A stretch of DNA of 64,000 nucleotides from Sphaerimonospora cavernae (GCF_042435035.1 NZ_JBHMQT010000032.1:1-64000); one strand, 5' to 3'; shown: positions 54,353 to 63,563, numbered from the stretch's first letter. Numbers and translations are program-made. The notes: generated by a model from the sequence alone, not told the origin.

Positions 54353-55075
54353 ATGACAGACCACGAGCTCTCTTCTGAGGACTTCGGGCTCGAAGACGAG
54401 TTTGATTTCGATGAGGAGGAGTACGGAGACGACGATGGCGAGGAGCGACTGGATCTGGAGAGCATGGATGTTTATCAGCTCCTTGAGGTATCCGTTGACT
54501 CCGACACGGAGAACGACGACAGGATCGTGGCGGTTGAGAAGCTGATAAAGCTTGGTTCCTCATCAGCCGCGGCGATCCAGTGGCTGATGCACTCGCGTCA
54601 CCTTCACCGGCTTGAGGGGTTCGATCACCGGAGCGAGGTGAACGATCTGGTCACCGGCCTCTCGCTCAGTGCTGAGGATCGAACGGCCGGACTCAAGGTG
54701 ATCATTGAGGACACGCGTCTGTCCGACGTCGATCGGGCATCGGCGTTCGCCAAGAGCCTTGGCGACGGTCCCGGAAGAACGGCCAGATATGGATCTCTCA
54801 AGCCACTCATTCCCACACGCAATCTGATCTTCGGTCTTGAAGAGATGATGAGCGAGGGAGATCCGCTGCCGGCCATCGATGTGATCAGGGAAATCGCCGC
54901 CGACCGCAGCCTCATGGGCAAGGAGCGGGTCCGGGCGGTCACGGCGCTCACGGACGATGGCGACTGCCGGGATGTGGCTGTGGAGTTGTTCCAGGAGTTG
55001 CTGCAGGATCCGACCCTGGTCGATGCTGCCGCTCGGAAAGATGCCGAGGAGTGGGTCAACGCCCTCGGAGAGTAG
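54353..55075 (+). CDS. Hypothetical acidic protein, possibly HEAT-like
   Basis: A 240-aa soluble protein. Residues 1-40 are strongly acidic (EDEFDFDEEEYGDDDGEER). The rest is helical, with repeated units resembling HEAT or ARM folds (DDRIVAVEKLIKLGSSSAAA, DRASAFAKSL, GKERVRAVTALTDDGD). GGAGACG precedes the ATG 54353 by 7 bases. No known family. A long frame upstream (from 53312) is antisense to nitrilase and is not used. Confidence 0.7.
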   Translation: MTDHELSSEDFGLEDEFDFDEEEYGDDDGEERLDLESMDVYQLLEVSVDSDTENDDRIVAVEKLIKLGSSSAAAIQWLMHSRHLHRLEGFDHRSEVNDLVTGLSLSAEDRTAGLKVIIEDTRLSDVDRASAFAKSLGDGPGRTARYGSLKPLIPTRNLIFGLEEMMSEGDPLPAIDVIREIAADRSLMGKERVRAVTALTDDGDCRDVAVELFQELLQDPTLVDAAARKDAEEWVNALGE

Positions 55076-55393
55076 TGCGACCTAGATCGTCCGGTTGATC
55101 GTGGCTGACCTCAGGTCGGCACTCGCACGCCATCTCCCTCGATGCGAACGACACCCGCTGCGGGTCGGGCTCCGCAGTGTTGAAGCGAAGGCCGGTTCTG
55201 CTTCAACAAGGAGCGGTGCGGGGCTGCCTTATTACGCCGAGCTTTAACATGCACCACCCCGAGGTCGCTGTATTAAAGATCAAGGTGCCTTCGCTTTAAT
55301 ATGCGAGCGGACGCGGCCGAGTAGTGAACCTCTCCGCCCACAAGCAGTGCCCCCGGCCCTGGGCCTGCGGAGCCTGACGCAGGAGCCGACGAT
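55076..55393. other. Intergenic region
   Basis: A 318-base gap between two convergent genes. It is less GC-rich than its surroundings, with two similar CTTTAAYATGC elements (near 55240 and 55290), and holds no convincing gene. It may contain terminators of both neighbours. Confidence 0.4.
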
Positions 55394-56683
55394 CTATGCG
55401 TTGCGGTCGGCTGAGCCGAGGGCGAGGAGTTCGCGGAACTCACCGACGGCGGGGCGGTCGCGCTGGTCGTACGGTACGGCACGCAGCACCATGCGTCCGG
55501 TCTCGATGATGTGGTGGCTGCGATAGGGGGACGGGAGGGGATCGATCACCCTGGCCGCAAGGCGCATGCCCTCGTCGACGCCGCCCTGGACCACCGTGCA
55601 GAGTGCCTCGTGGAGCCGGACATTGGCACCGTACTGGTAGGTGCGAGCGAGCCCGAGCACGTCCTCCCGAGCCCGGTCCGCCGCCGACTCGACGCCCGCA
55701 CCAGCGTAGACCCAGCTCTCGGCGAAATGGATCTGATCTGGTTTCCAGAAGCCGAAGGAGTCCGGCACGACGCCCGCTCCGGCCAACACGGCCAGGGCGT
55801 TTACCGTCTGCCGTGCCTCGTCGTGCCTGCCGAGCATCGTCAGGGCCTTCGCCCGGGTGGTCAGCAGGTCGACGCTGGGGCCGCTGGCGATCCGCTCGGC
55901 ACTGTCAAGAAGGCGCAGGACGGTCTCCGGATCGCGCTGGCCGTATAGGCCGTGACCAGCCTCCTCGCCACGGACCAGCAGCCGCAGTCGCAGATCGCCC
56001 GAGGCGTCGGCCGTCTGGCGTGCCGTACGCCACCAGCGCAGCGCTCCCCCGTGCTCGCCCAGCCGGGTCAGCGCGTTGGCGTGGACGGACGACAGCGCAG
56101 CCGTGAACCGCTGCAACTCGACCGCATCAGCCGGGCTCGCGGTCTCCAACTGTCGCCGCACGGCCAGCAGATCGACCAGCAGATCAGCCGCCACCTGGGC
56201 CGGAGGACGCGTCCGCAGCGCGTACAGGTGATCCGCACACGCCAGGTCCCACTCCTCCAGACTGCGGAAATCACCGCCCACGGACTGATCGAGCAACCGG
56301 CGGACGGGTTCACCACACACGCCCAGCACACCGATCCCGGCGGCGGCAAGCTGCAGAAGACGACGGCGTTCCGTGGCGACCTCCTCCTCGGCGGGCCTGT
56401 TCATCGCCACCGTACGCAACCGGTCCAGCTCAACGACAGTGCCGTGCAGGGCCACAAGTTGTTGACCCGCACCCAGGGCCGCATCGAGACGGGTCACCAC
56501 ATCCGCGTGCGGACGAGCGAGCCCACGCTCCCATTTCGACAGGTCGCCGTCATCGACGTACGCCGCCTTGGCGACCTCACGCTGACTCAGGTGCCGCACA
56601 TCCTCCCGCCAGTGCCGTACGGCAGCACCCAGCAGATGCCACCCCGACAGACTCGGATCCACCGGCTCAGAAACACGCGGCAT
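55394..56683 (-). CDS. XRE-family HTH regulator with TPR-like domain
   Basis: A 429-aa regulator. The HTH is in residues about 15-70 (LSQREVAKAAYVDDGDLSKW, ERGLARPHADVVTRLDAALG). The rest is a helical TPR-like domain with repeated HTRLGEHGGALRWW- and AKALTMLGRHDEARQ-type units. This architecture belongs to actinomycete regulators of the SCO4441 kind, often next to small DUF397/DUF6907 genes, and two such small genes lie to its right. ATG 56683. Confidence 0.9.
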   Translation of the reverse strand: MPRVSEPVDPSLSGWHLLGAAVRHWREDVRHLSQREVAKAAYVDDGDLSKWERGLARPHADVVTRLDAALGAGQQLVALHGTVVELDRLRTVAMNRPAEEEVATERRRLLQLAAAGIGVLGVCGEPVRRLLDQSVGGDFRSLEEWDLACADHLYALRTRPPAQVAADLLVDLLAVRRQLETASPADAVELQRFTAALSSVHANALTRLGEHGGALRWWRTARQTADASGDLRLRLLVRGEEAGHGLYGQRDPETVLRLLDSAERIASGPSVDLLTTRAKALTMLGRHDEARQTVNALAVLAGAGVVPDSFGFWKPDQIHFAESWVYAGAGVESAADRAREDVLGLARTYQYGANVRLHEALCTVVQGGVDEGMRLAARVIDPLPSPYRSHHIIETGRMVLRAVPYDQRDRPAVGEFRELLALGSADRNA

Positions 56684-56972
56684 GCCATCCCCCGATCAGT
56701 CATTGTCACTTTCTGAAATCAAATGATTACAGAAAGGACTGGCAAAGGCCAGGTAGATCAGGGCTGCGAAAGCTTCTTCGGAGGCGACGTGAGGGGCCTC
56801 CGGTTGCTGGTCGTCGCTGGAGGCCGGGGTTCCAGCGTCCAACCTCTTCCGAGCCTCCCGCCCGGTGCCCATGATGGCCACGGAAGGTCGATGACCTGGA
56901 AAATCAGGCGGGACCCGCAGGCGTTCGCAGCGCCGTACGGGTCCCTTGATCAGGAAGAGGTGTTCCTGACCT

Positions 56973-57197
56973 ATGTCAAACGATAGGGCCAGCACGTCTG
57001 GCACGGCGTTCGCCGGGTGGCGGATCATGCGGAGCGACGCCGGACGCCTGTGGGCCAGCCGCGAGAAGCCGTTCTCCTCGGCGGCCGAGAACGCGGGCGC
57101 CTACCGCACGGTCGACGGCGACGACCTGCGCGAGCTGTGCCAGGCCATCGTCGAGCAGGAGAGCCTCGCCGACCTGGCGGTGACTCGTGATCAATAG
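56973..57197 (+). CDS. Small hypothetical protein beside the XRE regulator
   Basis: A 74-aa soluble protein (FAGWRIMRSDAGRLWASREK, ENAGAYRTVDGDDLRELCQA). Such GWRI-RSDxGRxWASRE proteins lie next to XRE/TPR regulators in actinomycetes. ATG 56973 with GAGGTG upstream; its end overlaps the next gene's start region. About 290 bases between it and the XRE gene show no clear gene. Confidence 0.6.
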   Translation: MSNDRASTSGTAFAGWRIMRSDAGRLWASREKPFSSAAENAGAYRTVDGDDLRELCQAIVEQESLADLAVTRDQ

Positions 57198-57551
57198 CAC
57201 TGTCGCCGACAACGGAACGAACGACCACGCCCGGGGCGACAGCACACGCGACGGTTGCCCGCCGTGGTGCATGGACGCCCATATCGACGAGCACCCCGAC
57301 GAGCGCATCCACAACGCCTGGGTCCAGGCCGTCGACCTGCACGCCATCCCCCTCGCGGGGCTCCCTCAGCGGCTCTGGCTCGACCTGGTCCTCTGTCACG
57401 GCGACCACGAGCCTCGCGTCACCTCCAGATCGACGATCGCTCCCTCGTCGAGCTGACGATCACCGAGGCACGGGACACCGGGCTCCACCTCATCGGCCTG
57501 GCCGCCCTTGCCGACATGGAGACTCCATCGATCTCCCCCGCCCGCCCCTGA
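57187..57551 (+). pseudogene. DUF6907-like small protein gene with a frameshift
   Basis: GTG 57187 opens a frame with CPPWCMDAHIDEHPDE and WLDLVLCHGDHEPRV, as in DUF6907-type proteins, but stops at 57456. The expected continuation LQIDDRSLVELTITEA and LHLIGLAALAD is in another frame to 57551. A missing base near 57415 would join them (HEPRV to HLQIDD). Either a recent mutation or a sequence error. Confidence 0.6.
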
Positions 57552-57787
57552 CGCCCGCACCCGGGCAGTGCCCATGTCCGCCCACGCCCCGATGCTGTCG
57601 TAGGGCTTCTGTCCTTTCTCACGGAAGGTGGCGCGCAAAGCAACGCTCTGGCCTGCGGTACGCCAACTTCGGTGAGGCACCGAACGGGCTGTCGTCTCAA
57701 TGAAGTTGGCGTGCGCCGGAGGAGTGCGGTCAGCGTCTCATTTGATCTGGCGCGTGATCATGGGAGTGCGTCCCGGCTCGCGTGCGC

Positions 57788-57804
57788 CGCCAGCTCTGCT
57801 GGCG
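57788..57804. terminator. Short perfect hairpin
   Basis: CGCCAGC and GCTGGCG flank TCT, a 7-bp perfect stem. It lies in the 410-base gap 57552-57961, which contains no convincing gene. Possible end of the DUF6907-like transcript. Confidence 0.4.
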
Positions 57805-57901
57805 TGTCGGCGACGTCAGGTAGGTGAGACGGAGCGGCAGATGCCGCCAGGTTCGGTGAGACCGCGCCAGCTCCCGTGAGACAGGACAGCTTCTTCGTTT
57901 C

Positions 57902-57932
57902 GTCGGAACCCAGCCGCTCACTGGGTTCCGAC
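57902..57932. repeat. 12-bp perfect inverted repeat upstream of the GNAT gene
   Basis: GTCGGAACCCAG is followed by seven bases and the exact reverse complement CTGGGTTCCGAC. It ends 29 bases before the GNAT ATG. No T run follows, so it may be an operator or RNA hairpin rather than a terminator. Confidence 0.75.
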
Positions 57933-57961
57933 ATTGTCAGCGGGACGTTTAGAGTTCGATC

Positions 57962-58534
57962 ATGCCGATGCTTGCCGAATCCGCGACACCGCCCGGCTCG
58001 ATGGCCGCGCTGCCCCAGCCCGAGATCCATGCGGACGGCGTGGTGCTCCGGCCGTGGCAACCGTCGGACCGCCCGGCCGTCGTGGCCGGGTACGCCGACC
58101 CGGCGATCCAACGCTGGCACTGCCGGTCGATGAGCGATGACGAGGCGCGCGACTGGATCGACGCCTGGGCGGACCGATGGCGAAGTGAGAGCGGCGCCGG
58201 GTGGGCCGTGCTCGAAACGGGCCATGTCGTCGGGCAGATCAGCCTGCGCCGGGTCATCCTCGCCGAGGGCCTGGCCGAGGTGTCGTACTGGGTGCTGCCC
58301 AGCGCACGCGGTCGCCGCATCGCCGTCCGAGCGCTGTCCGCGATGACCGCGTGGGCCTTCGAAACGCTCCGGCTGCACCGCATCGAGCTGTGCCACTCCA
58401 CGGCGAATGCCGCGTCCTGCAGGGTCGCGCAACGCGCCGGCTTCCCCGCAGAGGGCACGAAACGCGGCGAAGCCCTCCACGCCGACGGCTGGCACGACAC
58501 GCACCTACACGCCCGCCTCGACACCGACGTCTGA
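57962..58534 (+). CDS. RimJ/RimL-like GNAT acetyltransferase
   Basis: A 190-aa acetyltransferase. VLRPWQPSDRPAVVAGYADP is the usual opening, SYWVLPSARGRRIAVRALSA the acetyl-CoA motif and LHRIELCHSTANAASCRVAQ RAGF the C-terminal motif of RimJ/RimL-type enzymes. ATG 57962; an ATG at 58001 would also precede the domain. Substrate unknown. Confidence 0.9.
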   Translation: MPMLAESATPPGSMAALPQPEIHADGVVLRPWQPSDRPAVVAGYADPAIQRWHCRSMSDDEARDWIDAWADRWRSESGAGWAVLETGHVVGQISLRRVILAEGLAEVSYWVLPSARGRRIAVRALSAMTAWAFETLRLHRIELCHSTANAASCRVAQRAGFPAEGTKRGEALHADGWHDTHLHARLDTDV

Positions 58535-58541
58535 TCGCGAA

Positions 58542-58586
58542 CTATGCGGTGCCGCCGACGGACCCGAGGGTGAGGAATTCGCGGAA
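58542..58586 (-). pseudogene. Fragment resembling the C-terminus of the XRE regulator
   Basis: The minus strand reads FREFLTLGSVGGTA then a stop. The intact regulator at 55394 ends FRELLALGSADRNA then a stop. Only about 15 codons can be aligned, so the match could be chance. If real, a second copy of the regulator once ended here. Confidence 0.35.
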
Positions 58587-58723
58587 CCTTCGGCTGGGTC
58601 ATCCGTCCTCGGGCCCGTGCGAACCGGCGAAGCGGAGGTACGGCGCGGCCAGGGCCGCTTGTGGAGACCGCCCGTTCAGGCCGTGCACGTACAGGGAACT
58701 AGCGCATCGCTCGCGACAGGGTT

Positions 58724-59704
58724 TCAGCCGGTGGGGCGTTCGGGCTCGTCGGAGAACAGGTCGGCGGCGGACGTGGCGGTGACGGCACGCCGTGTCCATT
58801 CATCGAGCCGGTCCAGATCCGTACACATGGTGATGCGGGTGCGGTCGGCGTCGGAGACGGGGATGCCCCGCGCCTGGAGAATGGTCAACACCGCCCTGGC
58901 CTCGCCCTTCGCGAGCCCCTTCGCGAGGCCCTTCGCGAGGCCCTTCGCGAGACCTTCCTGAAGCCCTTCTTGAAGCCCTTCCTGAAGCCCTTCTTCAAGC
59001 CCTTCTGTTCGGCCGGCCTGAAGACCCTTGCCGTAGTGCTGGCGCGCGAAGGGGCTGTAAACCGGCCAGGCAGCTGATTCCATGAGCTTCTCCATCACGA
59101 GTTGGGCGGCCAGCGGGGCCAAGCGGTATGCGTATTCATAATATTGCGAAGCGTGTTCGCCGGGGAGGTGCTCCAGCGCTGCCATGAACGCCTCCACCAC
59201 CGGCACATGCTCCCCGTGGGTCATCACCGACAACGCGGCCAGTTCCGGACGCGCCGCCGCCGCTACAGGATCGGTCACCGGCGGGACCTGCTCGGGGCCG
59301 ATCACCTGGCAGGTGAGCGTCGTGCCCGGCAGGTTGGTGCGGATCGGCTCGGCCGCCCAGGCGGCGGTGTCGGCGTCAGGGCAGATCACCAGCGCCGTGA
59401 CCGGACAGGACAGCTGCAGCCACAGCGCCGCAACGTACCTCGACAGCTGCCGCCGCTTTCCCTCCTCCCTCTTCCGCTGGATCTCCACGATGATGGCGTG
59501 CACGGGCGCATGCCGGGGCCCAACCGTGATCACAGTGTCGGGTCGCAGGTCCTGGGACGGACGGTCGTTGAGCTCGTTGCTCACCAGCTGGACCGGAAGC
59601 CCGCCGGGCACGTCCACGCCCAACTGGTCGCGCAGCATCTCCGTGGCGAGCTGCGGCCGGTTACGGAACATCAGATTGAGTGTGTCGTGCAGGGGGGAAG
59701 GCAT
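58724..59704 (-). CDS. Rpn/PD-(D/E)XK family protein with tandem-repeat tail
   Basis: A 326-aa protein of the Rpn/DUF4351-like family (recombination-promoting nuclease relatives). The nuclease-like core is RPDTVITVG, then VHAIIVEIQRKREEGKRRQ (the D and E-x-Q pattern), SRYVAALWLQL. The C-terminus has 12-bp tandem repeats encoding EGLQ (about four units) and AKGL (about four), followed by GEARAVLTILQARGI. A shorter-repeat relative is at the right edge. ATG 59704. Function unknown. Confidence 0.8.
   Translation of the reverse strand: MPSPLHDTLNLMFRNRPQLATEMLRDQLGVDVPGGLPVQLVSNELNDRPSQDLRPDTVITVGPRHAPVHAIIVEIQRKREEGKRRQLSRYVAALWLQLSCPVTALVICPDADTAAWAAEPIRTNLPGTTLTCQVIGPEQVPPVTDPVAAAARPELAALSVMTHGEHVPVVEAFMAALEHLPGEHASQYYEYAYRLAPLAAQLVMEKLMESAAWPVYSPFARQHYGKGLQAGRTEGLEEGLQEGLQEGLQEGLAKGLAKGLAKGLAKGEARAVLTILQARGIPVSDADRTRITMCTDLDRLDEWTRRAVTATSAADLFSDEPERPTG
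58908..59010 (-). repeat. 12-bp tandem repeats in the Rpn-type gene
   Basis: About eight units of 12 bases in two kinds (CCCTTCGCGAGG and CCCTTCTTGAAG or close) code for AKGL and EGLQ repeats. Copy number changes would keep frame. Confidence 0.85.
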
Positions 59705-59810
59705 GGCGCAACGTTACATCACAAATACTCTGTGTAATGAGACTTTTTCACTTCAACTCGTGGCGTCGCCGGTAGACCCGGCACGCTCACATGGGTGATC
59801 GATCAAGGTG

Positions 59811-60011
59811 TCAGCCACCGAAAGACAGGCCGCGCTCATCAAGCGCGGCGCGGAGCGCCTTCATCGCCGCTGGTCCCATGCCATGCAACTCCATGATCTC
59901 GACCTCGGTCGCCTGCGTCAGGCTCTCCAAGGTCGTGAAGCCGGCGCCCTGCAGTGCCCGCTGAGCCGGGGCGGCCAGCTTCGGCAACGGCGTCCCGTCT
60001 TCGGTGCTCAT
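59811..60011 (-). CDS. Small helix-hairpin-helix protein (RpoA-CTD-like)
   Basis: A 66-aa protein resembling the helical end of RNA polymerase alpha and other (HhH)2 DNA-binding folds: LPKLAAPAQRALQGAGFTTL, LTQATEVEIMELHGMGPAAM, KALRAALDERG. It may bind DNA. ATG 60011 is chosen (GGGAG 6 bases upstream); ATG 60014 is equally in frame. Confidence 0.75.
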   Translation of the reverse strand: MSTEDGTPLPKLAAPAQRALQGAGFTTLESLTQATEVEIMELHGMGPAAMKALRAALDERGLSFGG

Positions 60012-60014
60012 CAT

Positions 60015-60352
60015 GGTCTCCCGCATATCAAAACGTCCGCGTAGGGGGCGCCGGCCGATCGGTGGGCCCGCAATGGCCAACGATCTGAAGGTACGGCACA
60101 GGCGGGACCGCACCGGCGATGACCTCGGCGGCGAGCGGGCACGGGCCACCCCATGTGCTGACAATTTCGTTGGAGCAGCAGGTCGCGAAGGTTCTTCCCG
60201 GCCGTCTGATCGGGCCGGAGACTGTGAAGGAGGTGGCAGCGAATGATCCGTCATACCGGATCTGACGGATATGTTCACGAAACGAGGCGATCGTAAATAA
60301 TCTTGCCGCCGGAGTTGTCGCGTTCAACCGACATCGTGGGAGTCCGGCCCGT
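60015..60352. other. Intergenic region between divergent genes
   Basis: A 338-base gap between the leftward HhH gene and the rightward secretion-like module. No convincing gene was seen. It should hold both promoters. The bases 60285-60320 are AT-richer (GTAAATAATC), a likely promoter zone. Confidence 0.4.
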
Positions 60353-62521
60353 ATGACCGATCCGTCACGCGCCCCTCAGCCGTCACCCACTCCTCAGCCG
60401 GCACCGACACCGCCGTCATCTCCGCCACCTCACGGCATCCAGCACTCTCCGGACAACATCCCGTCGCCGAGTGCTCAGCCCTCGGCCGCTCCGCCGCCCT
60501 CACCCCAGCCATCGTCAGGTTCACAGCCCGCTCCGACACCCTCCCCACGCCCGCAGACCGCCCCAACGCCCCCGCCTCGAGAGGTGAGCGGCGGTTTCTC
60601 GGGAATCGATCCCGCCGCGATGGACGACTTCGAGCGAGGCCTCGGCCGAGCGCAGGACGCACTCGGCCGGAACGAACCGCAGCTCCGCCGGGTATTGCAG
60701 CAACTCAACCTGGACACCTCACGCCTGGGCGCCCTGCGCGAGGTCCAGAGCTGGATCGGCACCACCCGTCCCGACCTGCGACGCCGCAGCGAGACGATCC
60801 GATCCGAGCACACCGAATGGGCGACCTCCTCCGGCGTACCCGGCGGGCTGACCGCCTTCAACGAGGAGCTGTACGGCAAGGCCGCCCACGATCCCGACGT
60901 CTACGCGGCGGTCGGCAAGCTGACCGAGGCGGCCAGGAGCGGCGAGGTCGACGAGAAGACCGCGGCCGCGCTGGAGAAGCGGACGGGAGACCAGACCTTC
61001 GCCGTCACGCTGATGAACGCGCTGGGCGCGGCGGGATTCCGCAATCTCATGACCAAGACGGTGAATCATCAGCAGGATAAGAACGTGGCACGGCTGCAGA
61101 CCGCGCTCGGCAAGACCCTCGGCACAGCAAGCGCCAAGCTGAGCCCGGCCTGGCGTGACGAGCTCACCGACGATCTCGGCCGGTCCACCGTCGACTGGCG
61201 TTCGGGCTACGGGCTGGCTCTGACGCTCAAGGACGGCACCTTCGACTCCGCCTTTCTGGTGGCCGTCGCCAGGAAGATCGACGCGTGGAAGTGGACGGCG
61301 TACAACGCGCCGACCATCGGCATGAACCTCATGGAGGCGCTCAGCCGTAATCCCGCGGCGGCCCAGGACTTCTTCGCGGGCGATGCCAAGATGATGGAGC
61401 GCTACCTGACCTGGCAGACCATGCCCGACGGCGGTGCCGCGCTGGGCAAGGCGCTGGAGGCCGCCACGCTCACCTTCCGCGACCACGACGGTTCGCCGCA
61501 ACAGCCATCGCGCGGCTACCTGTCCGCCAAGCTGACCTCGGAGTTCATCCACCTGGAAGCCCAACGCATCGACGAGGAATCTTCCCCCGATTCCCGCGTG
61601 CCCCCCACCACCACCGGCCACATCCTCGCCGGCTACATCGCCGACGTGAACCGTGCAGCTCAGAGCGGCCGAGACACGATCGCAACAGGAGTCACAGGGG
61701 CCGATCATCCCGGGGTTCCAGGTCAGGACCCCTGGGGAGCGCTATTCAGCAAGGCAGACTTGCGCCAGGTGATGCAGAAGGCGTTTACGGACGACCAGGC
61801 ATTCGCCGCTGTCCTCGCCGCCCAGACGGCGTTCACCGGGCGGCTTCTCGATCAGGGCGCGAGTGAGACGGCCGCCCGGCGCGACATCGTCCCCCTCCTG
61901 GCCAATGCGAAACAGGTTGGGGCGAGCTTCGGCATGATCACCGATGCTGCGGGGCTGGCCAAGATTGAGGAAGGCAAAGATCTCGACGAGGCACAACAGC
62001 GGAACATGAAGGTCCTCACTGCGGTGGTCAACACCGGACTGGCCATCCCACAGGCGGGGGCATGGCCGATCACAGCAGGAGTCGTGGGCGCGTGGACCGG
62101 CCTGATCGAGGACAGCGTCAAGGGCGACGCCGAGACCAGGGCCCGTAGTGACGCCAACGCGGCCGTCGACCGAACCCGCAGCCTCCTACACGACCTCACG
62201 TCACAGGCCATGCTCAAGCACGGCCTGTTCGGCTCGGCTGACCCGCCCGCCTCGACCCATCCATGGGCAACCCTTGAAGGCCTGAAGAAGGGGGACGACC
62301 CGCGTGACAATCCCAACAACTTCCTCAAGAACGATGGCCGAACGCTCATGACCAGGGACGAGATGACCGACGAAAGTGCGACCAACAGCACCGATAAATA
62401 TCGCCGACTCGAAGCCTACGAACGCTGGCTCCACGAGGGGCCCTCCGGGAACCCCTGGTTGAAAGCCGAAGATCGCGTGGATCAGGGCTTCTCTGATGGA
62501 TTCGCGCAGTACGGATCATGA
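60353..62521 (+). CDS. Proline-rich large protein, possible type VII secretion cargo (DUF6571-like)
   Basis: A 722-aa protein. Residues 1-80 are Pro/Ser/Thr-rich (PTPQPAPTPP and similar). The rest is helical without signal or membrane segment except a weakly hydrophobic stretch near VVNTGLAIPQAGAWPITAGV. The middle shows AALGKTLGTASAKLSP and MPDGGAALGKALEAATLTF, as in the DUF6571-type proteins of actinomycetes linked to ESX/WXG100 proteins. Its end overlaps the lipoprotein start (ATGA), and a WXG100-like gene follows. No toxin motif was recognised at the C-terminus. GTG/ATG start: ATG 60353 with GGGAG upstream. Confidence 0.7.
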   Translation: MTDPSRAPQPSPTPQPAPTPPSSPPPHGIQHSPDNIPSPSAQPSAAPPPSPQPSSGSQPAPTPSPRPQTAPTPPPREVSGGFSGIDPAAMDDFERGLGRAQDALGRNEPQLRRVLQQLNLDTSRLGALREVQSWIGTTRPDLRRRSETIRSEHTEWATSSGVPGGLTAFNEELYGKAAHDPDVYAAVGKLTEAARSGEVDEKTAAALEKRTGDQTFAVTLMNALGAAGFRNLMTKTVNHQQDKNVARLQTALGKTLGTASAKLSPAWRDELTDDLGRSTVDWRSGYGLALTLKDGTFDSAFLVAVARKIDAWKWTAYNAPTIGMNLMEALSRNPAAAQDFFAGDAKMMERYLTWQTMPDGGAALGKALEAATLTFRDHDGSPQQPSRGYLSAKLTSEFIHLEAQRIDEESSPDSRVPPTTTGHILAGYIADVNRAAQSGRDTIATGVTGADHPGVPGQDPWGALFSKADLRQVMQKAFTDDQAFAAVLAAQTAFTGRLLDQGASETAARRDIVPLLANAKQVGASFGMITDAAGLAKIEEGKDLDEAQQRNMKVLTAVVNTGLAIPQAGAWPITAGVVGAWTGLIEDSVKGDAETRARSDANAAVDRTRSLLHDLTSQAMLKHGLFGSADPPASTHPWATLEGLKKGDDPRDNPNNFLKNDGRTLMTRDEMTDESATNSTDKYRRLEAYERWLHEGPSGNPWLKAEDRVDQGFSDGFAQYGS

Positions 62522-63096
62522 TGAGAAATCTACTCATCGCGATAGCGATTGTGTTCGGGCTGACCCTGGCAACTGGCTGTCAGCATGATGAAGCCAAGGT
62601 TGACCACACACCACTGCCGACGGTGGCCGCTCCTCCCTACATCTGCGAACACATCCCCCTGCGGGCCGTGGAGCTGATGACTGGGCAGCACGACCCGCTG
62701 GTTCGCGGCCATTTCGATCTCACGCTGTCCGGAGGCCTCGGTGATGGGAGTTGCGTGGTCTATCGGCCTGGCGGCAATCGACTGAAGGTGCTGCAAATCG
62801 GCCTGACCCCGCAGGGGTATTCCGGTGGCGTTGAGGAGCAGCTCCACCTCGGCGCCCTCCCGCTGCCTGAGATTGTTCCCGGCGCTACCGGCTACTACTT
62901 CAAGGACCCGAACAGCACTAACAACGCTGCTCACGCGTTGCTCGTCTGGGGTAATGCAGAGCTCGGGATCGATCTGGTGATCGGTGTCGAGGGGCGGGAC
63001 AACGCGGCTGATGTGGTGGCGTTGATGAAGCTGATCGCGCCGAAGCTGATAACCGACGCCAGCGCCCCCGGGGCGACCGTGTCCCCCTCCCCCTGA
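62518..63096 (+). CDS. Putative lipoprotein of the WXG100-like module
   Basis: A 192-aa lipoprotein with signal MMRNLLIAIAIVFGLTLATG and lipobox Cys21. The mature domain has CEHIPLRAVELMTGQHDPLV and YFKDPNSTNNAAHALLVWGN, a DUF-like beta-rich fold, and a Thr/Pro-rich end. ATG 62518 overlaps the previous stop by four bases. A membrane-bound partner or immunity-like protein of the large protein is possible, but unproven. Confidence 0.75.
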   Translation: MMRNLLIAIAIVFGLTLATGCQHDEAKVDHTPLPTVAAPPYICEHIPLRAVELMTGQHDPLVRGHFDLTLSGGLGDGSCVVYRPGGNRLKVLQIGLTPQGYSGGVEEQLHLGALPLPEIVPGATGYYFKDPNSTNNAAHALLVWGNAELGIDLVIGVEGRDNAADVVALMKLIAPKLITDASAPGATVSPSP

Positions 63097-63113
63097 GAAG
63101 GAGTGATCACAGC

Positions 63114-63416
63114 ATGGCCATGTTGGTGCCCAATCCGCTCCATCGGGCGTTGGGAGATGCCCTGCGTACGGCGGAGCCGCTGTTGCAGGAGATCACGAGC
63201 GGCATCGACACGCCGTTCCGGGCCTTCCACTCGGGCGGGGTATGGACGGGACCGGCCGCGCAGCGGTTCGACGCAGAGCTTGCCCACCATCGCGCCCGTG
63301 TCCGCGACAGCACCGACGCCATCCTGGCCGACCTACGCCAGGCGCTGGCCGGCACGCCGCCCGAGGTGACGGACGAACAGGCCAGGACGATCAGGATCAG
63401 GTACGGCCTGGCCTGA
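63114..63416 (+). CDS. WXG100-like small protein
   Basis: A 100-aa helical hairpin. The WXG motif is VWTGPAAQRFDAEL (Trp44-Thr45-Gly46), with helices on each side (LHRALGDALRTAEPLLQEI and RVRDSTDAILADLRQAL), as in ESX substrates. GAAGGAG is 8 bases before the ATG. It completes a three-gene run with the Pro-rich protein and lipoprotein. No EccC or other secretion machinery is in the window. Confidence 0.8.
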   Translation: MAMLVPNPLHRALGDALRTAEPLLQEITSGIDTPFRAFHSGGVWTGPAAQRFDAELAHHRARVRDSTDAILADLRQALAGTPPEVTDEQARTIRIRYGLA

Positions 63417-63563
63417 ACGAGTCCGGCAGGCGTTCGTCGGGTGGCGGATCATGCGGGGGGCGCCCTTCTGTCTCCTCCTCACCGCTTTCTATGCCGACTC
63501 GGAAGTGATGCACCTGGACGAGTGGTGGGGCCACGAGGTGGACATCAACTTCCGTCCGGCGTC

